DNA of 64,000 nucleotides. Source: Streptomyces sp. GESEQ-4. Lineage in GTDB: Bacteria > Actinomycetota > Actinomycetes > Streptomycetales > Streptomycetaceae. The notes under the pieces were generated by a model. It searched no databases, was not told where the DNA came from, and saw only the letters and a list, made by a program, of their open reading frames with translations. Positions 23,801-30,730 of the stretch are shown in pieces. The stretch lies in the NCBI RefSeq assembly GCF_017948455.1, contig NZ_JAFFSU010000008.1:62001-126000 (forward strand), written 5' to 3'. A program made the position numbers and the translations under genes. The first letter of the stretch is position 1; each line of letters opens with the position of its first letter.

Positions 23801-25141
23801 TCATGGTCGCGTAGGAACGCGTATACGGTCGCTCGGATGGGCATGATCGACGCCCGACGTGGCGGAAAGCACAGGCAACGCGAGCCCCGCCACCGCCCCG
23901 ACCAAGGCCACCCCCACGAGCACGACCAGCGCAAACGCGTGTCCGAGCCCCATCAGCGGCGTCACGACAGCCACGCCCACCGTCGGCCCGACATTCATCG
24001 CGGTCTGCTGCAACCCGCCCGCCACCCCGGCCGACGCGACCGCTGCCTGCCGCACGACGACATGCGTGGCCGCCACCATCACGGTGCCGAACCCGGCCCC
24101 GAGCAGCGCGAAGCCGGTGCAGAGGGCGAGGGTGCCCGACGCCCGGGACAGGACCAGGATCCCGAGGGCGAGCACGACCATGGCCGCCACAGTCGTACGC
24201 CGCGCTCCGGCCCGGCGCAGCAGCACCGCGCACACCGGAGCCGCCGCCACCATCAGCACCGCCAGCGGCACACTGCGCAGCGCGCTCTGGAACGGGTCGA
24301 GACCGAGCGTGTCCTGGAGGACGTACGTCACCACGAACAGCGTTCCTGACAGCGCCGCCGACGCGGCGACCAGAATGCCGAGCGCCGAGCCGACCGCCGG
24401 GGAGCGGATCAGGTCCGGCGACAGCAGCGGGTCCGCCGTGCGCCGCTCATGCCGTAGGAAGAGGGCGGCAGCGACCAGGCCGAGCGCACTCGCGCCTGTC
24501 GGGCCGGAGACCAGGGTGTGGACCAGGCAGGCGAGGGCCACCGCGAGCAGAAGGGCGCCAGGGAGATCGAGCGCGGCGGAGGACTTCGGCCGCCGCGGGC
24601 GCCGTACGGAGAGTGCGAGCACGCCGAAGACCAGGGCGGGCACGACATTGAGGAAGAACACCGCCCGCCAGCCCACCCAGGCGACCAACGCCCCACCCAC
24701 GAGCGGCCCGACGGCGGCCGCCACGCCGATCGCGCTCGTCCGGACGGCGATCGGCATGCGCAGCCGGTCGGGCGGATACGCGGCCCGCAGCATCCCCAGC
24801 GTCGCCGGTTGCAGCAACGCGCCGAACACCCCCTGGACGACCCGCAGTCCGATCACCCAGCCGACCCCGGGCGCCAGCCCGATCCCCGCCGACGCGGCCC
24901 CGAAGCCGAGCATGCCGAGGGCGAACAGCCGATGGTGCCCGTACCGGTCGCCCAGGCGTCCCGCGAACACGAGCAGGGAGGCGACGGCGATGAGATACCC
25001 GGTGCCGGTCCACTGGACCTCCGCGAAGGAGGCGCCCAGATCGCGCTGCAGGGTCGGCTGGGCGACCGTCAGCACGGTGCCGTCCAGGGCGACGATCGCC
25101 GCCCCCGACACACTCGCGGCGAGCGTGAGCCGGCGGTTCAC
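23801..25141 (-). CDS. MFS drug-efflux transporter, DHA2/EmrB-QacA type (446 aa)
   Basis: The GTG at 25141 overlaps the TetR stop (GTGA), which sets the start. The motifs ALDGTVLTVAQPTLQRDLGAS (motif D1-like), FAGRLGDRYGHHRLF (motif A) and LRVVQGVFGALLQPATLGML (motif C) are those of the DHA2 proton-driven multidrug efflux group. About 12-14 membrane helices are seen. Coupling with the upstream TetR gene and the operator in front of it point to ligand-induced efflux. Confidence 0.9.
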   Translation of the reverse strand: MNRRLTLAASVSGAAIVALDGTVLTVAQPTLQRDLGASFAEVQWTGTGYLIAVASLLVFAGRLGDRYGHHRLFALGMLGFGAASAGIGLAPGVGWVIGLRVVQGVFGALLQPATLGMLRAAYPPDRLRMPIAVRTSAIGVAAAVGPLVGGALVAWVGWRAVFFLNVVPALVFGVLALSVRRPRRPKSSAALDLPGALLLAVALACLVHTLVSGPTGASALGLVAAALFLRHERRTADPLLSPDLIRSPAVGSALGILVAASAALSGTLFVVTYVLQDTLGLDPFQSALRSVPLAVLMVAAAPVCAVLLRRAGARRTTVAAMVVLALGILVLSRASGTLALCTGFALLGAGFGTVMVAATHVVVRQAAVASAGVAGGLQQTAMNVGPTVGVAVVTPLMGLGHAFALVVLVGVALVGAVAGLALPVLSATSGVDHAHPSDRIRVPTRP

Positions 25142-25713
25142 CCGTCGCCCAGGTGGGCGTCGAGAGTCGCCCGGAGCAGCGGCTCGAAGTCCTCGGTGCC
25201 GGTGGCGAGTTGGAGACTGCCCCAGGTCCAGAGCTGGGCGATGCCGTGCAGGTTCGCCCACAGGGCGCCCGCGACGAGGCGGGCGTTCGTGTCGGGACGG
25301 GCACGGGTGATGAGATCCACCAGGCGTCCGAACAGGGGGAGGCTGGTGTCGCGTAGGCCCAAGTGGCCGCTCTCCAGCAGATCGTGACGGAACATCAGCT
25401 CGTACATGCCGCGGTTGTGCAGGGCGAACTCCAGATAGGCCCGAGCCAGTGTCGCGATCTGTTCCCTGGGGGTGCCCTCCCCGATCGCCGACGCCCGCTC
25501 CCCGAGTCGGGCGAAACCGACGCGCGCGATGGCGGACAGCAGCTCCAGGTGGGTGGGGAAGTGGTGGCGCGGCGCTCCGTGCGACACGCCGGCCCGGCGG
25601 GCGATCTCCCGCAGGGTCAGCGCCTGCGCGCCTTCCGTGGCCACCAGCTCCACACCGACGTCGATCAGGCGGGACCGCAGTCCGGTCTCGGATTCAGTTT
25701 CGGAGTCACGCAT
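25138..25713 (-). CDS. TetR/AcrR-family regulator (191 aa)
   Basis: The N-terminal HTH reads LIDVGVELVATEGAQALTLREIARRAGVSHGAPRHHF. The C-terminal half resembles the TetR_C ligand-binding domain (FALHNRGMYELMFRHDLL). It should repress its own gene, the coupled MFS gene and perhaps the divergent oxidoreductase. The ATG at 25713 is used; a GTG at 25719 adds two residues. Both lie in the palindromic operator. No Shine-Dalgarno is visible, suggesting a leaderless or weakly translated message. Confidence 0.9.
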   Translation of the reverse strand: MRDSETESETGLRSRLIDVGVELVATEGAQALTLREIARRAGVSHGAPRHHFPTHLELLSAIARVGFARLGERASAIGEGTPREQIATLARAYLEFALHNRGMYELMFRHDLLESGHLGLRDTSLPLFGRLVDLITRARPDTNARLVAGALWANLHGIAQLWTWGSLQLATGTEDFEPLLRATLDAHLGDG

Positions 25714-25748
25714 AGACACTGTCTACCAGGCGGCGTAGACAGTGTCTA
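25713..25748. promoter_or_regulatory. Double TetR operator
   Basis: TAGACACTGTCTA (25713-25725) and TAGACAGTGTCTA (25736-25748) are each palindromes built on TAGACA/TGTCTA and are reverse complements of each other. They are separated by 10 bases, with centres 23 bp apart. They cover the TetR start codon and face the oxidoreductase gene at 25789. Confidence 0.8.
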
Positions 25749-25788
25749 CTCCAGGGAACGGAAGGAACCTCGCACCCGTTGACCAGAC

Positions 25789-26232
25789 ATGACTCACGAC
25801 TCGTCTCAGGACGCACTGCTGGCGCTGCTCTCCGAGACCAAGGCCGGCGTGCTGGTCACCCTCAAGCGCGACGGACGGCCCCAGCTGTCGAACGTCAACC
25901 ACGCCTACTACCCGGACGAGCGGACCATCCGCGTCTCGATCACGGACGACCGCGCCAAGACCCGCAATCTGCGCCGGGACCCCCGGGCGTCGTACCACGT
26001 GACCACCCCCGACACCTGGGCGTACACGGTCGCCGAGGGCACGGCCCACCTCTCGCCCGTCGCGAAGGACCCGTACGACGAGACGGTCGAGGAGCTGATC
26101 CGGCTCTACCGGGACGTGCGGGGCGAGCATCCCGACTGGGACGACTACCGGGCCGCGATGGTCCGCGACGGGCGGGTGGTACTGCGGCTGCGGGTGGAGC
26201 GGGCCTACGGCATTCCCCGGCGCGCTCGCTAG
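25789..26232 (+). CDS. PPOX-class F420/FMN-dependent oxidoreductase (147 aa)
   Basis: A small split-barrel flavin/deazaflavin protein: LLSETKAGVLVTLKRDGRPQLSNVNHAYYPDERTIRVS, then DPRASYHVT and VLRLRVERAYGI, is the pyridoxamine-oxidase-like fold used by F420-dependent reductases and Rv1155-type proteins. It would bind F420 or FMN and reduce or oxidise a small molecule. The ATG at 25789 lacks a close ribosome site. It is divergent from TetR and 41 bp from the double operator, so it probably belongs to the same regulon and may detoxify the efflux substrate (inference). Confidence 0.86.
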   Translation: MTHDSSQDALLALLSETKAGVLVTLKRDGRPQLSNVNHAYYPDERTIRVSITDDRAKTRNLRRDPRASYHVTTPDTWAYTVAEGTAHLSPVAKDPYDETVEELIRLYRDVRGEHPDWDDYRAAMVRDGRVVLRLRVERAYGIPRRAR

Positions 26233-26358
26233 GCCGCGCGGGCGTCCTCCGTACGCGTCTCGATCGATTCAAGTCGGTCTGTGGGACGCGGCGTTGATGT
26301 CCCGTCACCTGCCGCTAAGGTTGATCGAACCTGGGACACGGACGGGGGAGAGCGCGGC

Positions 26359-26529
26359 ATGGTGGATCCGATCTCGGTGGGTGCCATCGGCGCGGTGCTC
26401 GGACCCGTCGGGACCGGTATGGCGAACGAAGCGGGCAGGTGGGCCTGGGAGTCGGCCGGTGGCCTGGTCCGCCGTATCGCCGGCCGGGAGGTGTCCACGC
26501 CGATCACGCCCTGGGCCAGGGCGGCCTGA
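26359..26529 (+). pseudogene. N-terminal remnant of a small Streptomyces hypothetical gene, interrupted by TnpB DNA
   Basis: MVDPISVGAIGAVLGPVGTG and the following EAGRWAWESAGGLVRRIAGREV resemble, from memory, the start of a common Streptomyces hypothetical protein. GGGGGAG precedes the ATG. At about base 26495 the sequence changes to the antisense of the TnpB fragment, and the frame ends by chance at 26529, giving only 56 codons. The rest of the gene was not found on the other side of the insertion. Confidence 0.6.
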
Positions 26530-27182
26530 AGCGGCATCGAGGGCGCCGCCGCCTGGTATTGCCAGGACGCGGCGAGGAACCAGCGTTCGGCTTCCCACTG
26601 CCTGCGCCACTGGCCCTCGGTGAGCTGGGCAGTAGCGAGGTGGTGGCGGGAGCGGGCCAGGCGCCTGCCGCCCCTCACCACATGCACGATCCCCGCCTCA
26701 CGATTGGCTTGCTCGGCAGCCAGCCGGTCTTCGAGGACATGCAGGCGGCGGGCCTTGGCATGCCACTGTTGACGGGAACGGTAGCCGCCCGGTGTCTTCT
26801 TGCTGCCCTTCTTGCCGATCGGGAGCGACAACCGGTGCGCGATCGTGGCGATGCCCGCTTCCAGGCCCTGGATGTGGGCGGACTGGCAGCGACGGGCGAG
26901 CGCCCACTGATCATGCGTGGCCTTGGTGATACTGCCCGCCCACCGCGACGACGACACCGCCGTCAGCTCCCGCTTGCGCACGGCCCACGCGTCCGCGGAA
27001 TGCTCCAGACCCTCTGCGCAGCGGGCCTTGAGGTCCTTCGAGGCGAGCGAACCAAGATGCGCGCCCACCAGCCCGAGAACCTTCTCGTCCTGCGGCGTCA
27101 GACACTTGAGGCGGGTCCGCACGGCGACACCGCTCGGGCCGGTCGCGACGAACGACTTGGCCAGTGACAGCAGCCCGCCCAC
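26495..27182 (-). pseudogene. Truncated TnpB-like (IS200/IS605 accessory, RNA-guided nuclease family) gene
   Basis: The reading frame from about 27182 or a GTG at 27122 encodes a TnpB-related N-terminal half (RTRLKCLTPQDEKVLGLVG, QQWHAKARRLHVLEDRLAAE, WRRQWEAERWFLAASWQYQ). It breaks off just after GVIGVD, the place of the first RuvC Asp. The sequence after that is out of family. RuvC-II, RuvC-III, the zinc finger and the element's guide-RNA end are all missing. No TnpA gene is present. The fragment cannot be an active nuclease. Confidence 0.7.
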
Positions 27183-27379
27183 CCCGTCACCCCCTGTCCG
27201 GCCCCGCCCGAAGATCCCGTCACCGCATCCAACGAGGCCCGACAGTAAAGGTCACACATTCGACGCGAGAAAACTTGTTCTCTCATGAAGGGTCCAGCGG
27301 CAGCAGCTTCGAACCCCCGACTCGGGCGGGTCCGTCGTGGCTGGTCGCGCCCACGCGGCGGAGCCGCATATCGATACAG

Positions 27380-27404
27380 CCCCGCGCCCCTTCGGGGCGC
27401 GGGG
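27380..27404. repeat. Intergenic GC-rich palindrome (Streptomyces REP-like), copy 1
   Basis: An 11-bp perfect stem CCCCGCGCCCC / GGGGCGCGGGG encloses TTC and is followed by AACTG. It lies just past the stop of the MHS transporter gene and could terminate it. Related copies are at 30.7 and 51.8 kb. The 27183-27432 gap otherwise shows nothing recognisable. Confidence 0.75.
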
Positions 27405-27432
27405 AACTGTATCCGTCTTCAGCCGTGCGGGG

Positions 27433-28779
27433 TCAGGCCGTCACCTTCTCCCGCTGGGCCGCCTCGCCGGGTGTCCGCTCGCCGAGGTGTTCCGTCGGCA
27501 CCTTGTGGGTCTCGCGGGCCGTGAGGACGGCGATGACCGGCGGTACGCACAGGGCCGCGGTGAAGAGCGCCACCGACAACCAGTCGCTGCCGTCGGGGCC
27601 AGCGATCTGCGCGGCGAAGGTGACCGCGAAACCGGCCACGGCGAAACCGATCTGCGTGCCGATCGCCATGCCGGACAGGCGGACCCGGGTCGTGAACATC
27701 TCGCCGTAGAAGGATGGCCACACACCGTTCGCGGCGCTGTAGACGACACCGAAGGTGACGATGCCCAGCAGCAGGGTCAGCGGGTAGGAGCCCGTCGAGA
27801 TCGACCACAGGTACAGGAACATCATGACCGCGCTGCCGGCGGCGCCGATCAGATAGACCGGGCGGCGTCCGATGCGGTCCGACAGGGTGGCCCACAGCGG
27901 GATCGCGGCGAGCGCGACGAGGTTCGCGAGCGCGCCCACCCACAGCATGGAGGAGCGGGACATGCCGACCGCGTCGCTGGTCGCGTATGCCAACGCCCAG
28001 ACCGTGAAGATCGTGCTCACCGAGGCGATCAGCGCACCGGCGATCACCCGCAGGACGTCCGCCCAGTGCTCGCGCATCAGCACCACCAGCGGCAGCTTCA
28101 CGACGCCCTCGGTGGCGGCCTGCTGGGCGAAGGCCGGTGTCTCCTCCAGCTTGCGGCGGATGACGTAGCCGACGACGGCGACCGCGATGCTCATCCAGAA
28201 CGGAACCCGCCAGCCCCAGGACAGCAACTGGTCCTCGGGGAGCGCGGCGACCGGGATGAAGACGAGGGTGGCCAGCAGCTGCCCGCCCTGGGTGCCGCTG
28301 AGGGTGAAGCTGGTGAAGAAGCCGCGCCGGTTCGGTGGCGCGTGTTCCAGCGTCATGGAGTTGGCGCTGGCCTGCTCGCCCGCCGCCGAGATGCCCTGGA
28401 GGACCCGGCACAGCACCAGCAGCACCGGAGCGAGCGTGCCGATCTGGGCGCGGGTGGGCAGACAGCCGATCAGGAACGTCGACACGCCCATCAGGATCAG
28501 CGTGAAGACCATGATCTTCTTACGTCCGACCCGGTCGCCGAAGTGCCCGAGGAAGAGCGCGCCGATCGGCCGTGCCGCGTACGCCACACCGAACGTGGCC
28601 AGCGACAGCAGGGTCGCGGTGGCCGGGTCCGACTCGTCGAAGAAGACCTTGGGGAAGATCAGCGCGGCTGCGGATCCGTAGATGAAGAAGTCGTAGTACT
28701 CCAGGGCGCTGCCTATCCAGGCCGCGGTCGCGGCTTTCTTCGGCTGCCCGGGCGGGGCGGAGGGGGCGGGGACGGACAC
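27433..28779 (-). CDS. MHS-family MFS transporter (shikimate/alpha-ketoglutarate type, 448 aa)
   Basis: The metabolite:H+ symporter signature is clear: ALEYYDFFIYGSAAALIFP, GHFGDRVGRKKIMVFTLILMG, RVLQGISAAGEQASANSM and GWRVPFWMSIAVAVVGYVIRRKLEETPAF. Twelve helices are seen. The GTG at 28779 follows AAAGGAGCCGCC. The neighbouring genes for shikimate dehydrogenase and 3-dehydroshikimate dehydratase make shikimate, quinate or dehydroshikimate the likely cargo. A palindrome at 28848-28871 upstream shares its CTAA/TTAG ends with the site in front of the dehydrogenase, suggesting common TetR control. Confidence 0.88.
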   Translation of the reverse strand: MSVPAPSAPPGQPKKAATAAWIGSALEYYDFFIYGSAAALIFPKVFFDESDPATATLLSLATFGVAYAARPIGALFLGHFGDRVGRKKIMVFTLILMGVSTFLIGCLPTRAQIGTLAPVLLVLCRVLQGISAAGEQASANSMTLEHAPPNRRGFFTSFTLSGTQGGQLLATLVFIPVAALPEDQLLSWGWRVPFWMSIAVAVVGYVIRRKLEETPAFAQQAATEGVVKLPLVVLMREHWADVLRVIAGALIASVSTIFTVWALAYATSDAVGMSRSSMLWVGALANLVALAAIPLWATLSDRIGRRPVYLIGAAGSAVMMFLYLWSISTGSYPLTLLLGIVTFGVVYSAANGVWPSFYGEMFTTRVRLSGMAIGTQIGFAVAGFAVTFAAQIAGPDGSDWLSVALFTAALCVPPVIAVLTARETHKVPTEHLGERTPGEAAQREKVTA

Positions 28780-28847
28780 GGCGGCTCCTTTGAGGAAACT
28801 CCAACGTAAGGGGGAGTGAGCGGCGGGGAGAAGGGCCGGATCTTCGG

Positions 28848-28871
28848 CTAATTAACCCACTGGGTAGTTAG
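28848..28871. promoter_or_regulatory. CTAA-N16-TTAG palindrome upstream of the MHS transporter (predicted TetR operator)
   Basis: The half-sites CTAATTAACCCA and TGGGTAGTTAG form a 24-bp imperfect inverted repeat 69 bp before the transporter start. It has the same length and outer bases as the site at 29711-29734. Confidence 0.6.
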
Positions 28872-28933
28872 TCCCGGTGGGTAGGGATGTTGCGCGCGCG
28901 TTTCCCCGCTGTCAAGGGGTCGGTCGTGCGCGT

Positions 28934-29599
28934 TCAGTCCGTCGCGCGGTCCGCCGTGAGGTAGGCGATCACCATGTCGCCCAGCATGGTCCGGTAGTGC
29001 TCGCGCTGGGCCGGGGCCACCAGGTCGCGGCCGAACAGGGCGCCGAAGGTGTGCCGGTTGGCGACCCGGAAGAAGCAGAAGGAGCTGATCATCGCGTGCA
29101 GGTCCACGGCGTCGACGTCGGCGGTGAACAGCCCGGACTCCTGCCCTGCCTGAAGGATCCGGCCGATCACGTCCAGGGCCGGCGAACCGATCTTGCCGAG
29201 CTTCTCGGAGCCGGCGATGTGCTCGGCCTCGTGGATGTTCTCGATGCTGACCAGGCGGATGAAGTCGGGGTGCGCCTCATGGTGGTCGAAGGTCACCTCG
29301 GCCAGCCGCCGGATGGCCGCGACCGGGTCCAGATGCTCTACGTCGAGCTGCTGCTCCGCCTCGCGGATCACGCCGTACGCCCGCTCCAGCACGGCCGTGA
29401 ACAGCTGCTCCTTGCCGCCGAAGTAGTAGTAGATCATCCGCTTCGTGGTGCGGGTGCGGGCGGCGATCTCGTCGACGCGGGCCCCCGCGTACCCGGACCG
29501 TGCGAACTCCTGCGTCGCGACGTCGAGGATCTCGGCCCGGGTGCGGGCGGCGTCACGGATGCGCCCGTTGTTGCGTGCCGGTTCGTCGACGCTGGTCAT
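28934..29599 (-). CDS. TetR-family regulator of the shikimate/quinate locus (221 aa)
   Basis: The HTH is ILDVATQEFARSGYAGARVDEIAARTRTTKRMIYYYFGGKEQLF (read in pieces). The C-terminal domain (RRLAEVTFDHHEAHPDFIRLVSIENIHEAEHI) matches TetR regulators of aromatic and quinate catabolism. ATG at 29599. The gene sits between the transporter, which it precedes on the same strand, and the divergent shikimate dehydrogenase. Two CTAA-N16-TTAG palindromes flank it, one before each. Its inducer is probably a shikimate-pathway intermediate (inference). Confidence 0.88.
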   Translation of the reverse strand: MTSVDEPARNNGRIRDAARTRAEILDVATQEFARSGYAGARVDEIAARTRTTKRMIYYYFGGKEQLFTAVLERAYGVIREAEQQLDVEHLDPVAAIRRLAEVTFDHHEAHPDFIRLVSIENIHEAEHIAGSEKLGKIGSPALDVIGRILQAGQESGLFTADVDAVDLHAMISSFCFFRVANRHTFGALFGRDLVAPAQREHYRTMLGDMVIAYLTADRATD

Positions 29600-29710
29600 C
29601 CGGGTTCCTTAGGGCAGGCGGTCCAGTGCCGGTGATTGTAGAAGCAGGCGCCCGTGCCTGGTTTCGGGTTTCCGGCTGGGGCTTCCCCTGGTCGACGGCT
29701 GCTGATATAG

Positions 29711-29734
29711 CTAACGTACTAGTTCGTACATTAG
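29711..29734. promoter_or_regulatory. CTAA-N16-TTAG palindrome before shikimate dehydrogenase (predicted TetR operator)
   Basis: CTAACGTAC and GTACATTAG flank TAGTTC, with one mismatch between the arms. A TATAG-like -10 sequence lies just upstream at about 29705-29710. The site is 22 bp before the dehydrogenase start, so binding should block its promoter. Confidence 0.65.
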
Positions 29735-29755
29735 TGAGCCGCTCAGGAGGTCCGC

Positions 29756-30634
29756 GTGGCCAAGGACTCGTATCTCGTCGGGCTGATCGGTGCGGGCATC
29801 GGACCGTCGCTCAGCCCGGCTCTGCACGAGCGGGAGGCCGACCGTCAGGGGCTGCGCTATCTGTACCGGCTCATCGACATCGACACGCTCGGTGTCGGGC
29901 CCGAGGCCGTGGGAGACCTGGTGCGTGCGGCGCGGGACCTGGGGTTCGACGGGCTCAACATCACGCACCCGTGCAAGCAGCTCGTGATCGAGCACCTGGA
30001 CGCGCTCGCTCCGCAGGCCGAGGCGCTCGGTGCGGTCAACACGGTCGTCTTCGAGGACGGTCGTGCGGTCGGGCACAACACGGACGTCACCGGGTTCGCC
30101 GCGTCGTTCGCGCGCGGGCTTCCGGATGTGCCTCTGGAGCGGGTCGTGCAGTTGGGGGCGGGGGGTGCGGGTGCGGCCGTTGCGCATGCGATGCTCACGC
30201 TGGGTGCGGAGCGGGTCACTGTCGTGGACGCGTTGCGGGATCGCGCTGCGGGTCTTGCCGGGGCGCTGAACCGGCACTTTGGCGAGGGGCGGGCGGCTGT
30301 CGGTACGCCGGACCGGCTGGGCCGGCTGCTCGCTCAGGCGGACGGGGTCGTGCATGCCACGCCGACCGGTATGGCGGCGCACCCGGGGTTGCCCTTTTCC
30401 GCGGAGCTGCTTCATCCCGGGTTGTGGGTCGCTGAGGTTGTCTATCGGCCTCTGGAGACGGAGCTGCTGCGTGTGGCCCGTGAGGTTGGCTGCGCCGCTT
30501 TGGACGGGGGTGGGATGGCTGTGTTCCAGGCGGTGGATGCGTTCCGTCTCTTCACCGGCCGTGAGCCCGATAGTGCGCGAATGCTGGCCGACATTGCGGA
30601 GATGGGCGGGGTTGTGGAGAGCTCGGCGGGCTAG
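29756..30634 (+). CDS. Catabolic-type shikimate/quinate dehydrogenase (292 aa)
   Basis: AroE-superfamily enzyme. The substrate-domain Ser is in GPSLSPALHE, the catalytic Lys in GLNITHPCKQLV, the paired Asp in GHNTDVTGFAASF, and the NAD(P) motif is GAGGAGAAVAHAM. The GLNITHP wording and the long N-terminus resemble Corynebacterium QsuD, which oxidises quinate and shikimate with NAD. It would convert shikimate to 3-dehydroshikimate for the dehydratase encoded downstream. The GTG at 29756 follows CAGGAGG. A predicted operator lies in the promoter. Confidence 0.9.
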   Translation: MAKDSYLVGLIGAGIGPSLSPALHEREADRQGLRYLYRLIDIDTLGVGPEAVGDLVRAARDLGFDGLNITHPCKQLVIEHLDALAPQAEALGAVNTVVFEDGRAVGHNTDVTGFAASFARGLPDVPLERVVQLGAGGAGAAVAHAMLTLGAERVTVVDALRDRAAGLAGALNRHFGEGRAAVGTPDRLGRLLAQADGVVHATPTGMAAHPGLPFSAELLHPGLWVAEVVYRPLETELLRVAREVGCAALDGGGMAVFQAVDAFRLFTGREPDSARMLADIAEMGGVVESSAG

Positions 30635-30663
30635 GTGGTGTGTCGGGTGCGGGTCGTTTGTGG

Positions 30664-30705
30664 TTGATCGCGCAGTTCCCCGCGCCCCTGAAGGGGCGCT
30701 GTCGT
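30664..30705. repeat. Intergenic GC-rich palindrome (REP-like), copy 2, inverted orientation
   Basis: TGATCGCGCAGTTCCCCGCG leads into the hairpin GCGCCCCT / AGGGGCGC (30682-30699). It is the reverse complement of the type at 27.4 and 51.8 kb. It fills most of the 96-bp gap between the dehydrogenase and dehydratase genes. Confidence 0.7.
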
Positions 30706-30730
30706 TCGGCGAGTTGAAGGAGCACCCTCC

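Noticed and set aside
26281..26529. Intact 82-codon gene on the plus strand
   Set aside because: Codons before 26359 lack a ribosome site, and those after about 26495 are antisense to the TnpB fragment, so only the middle part is real and it is a truncated gene.
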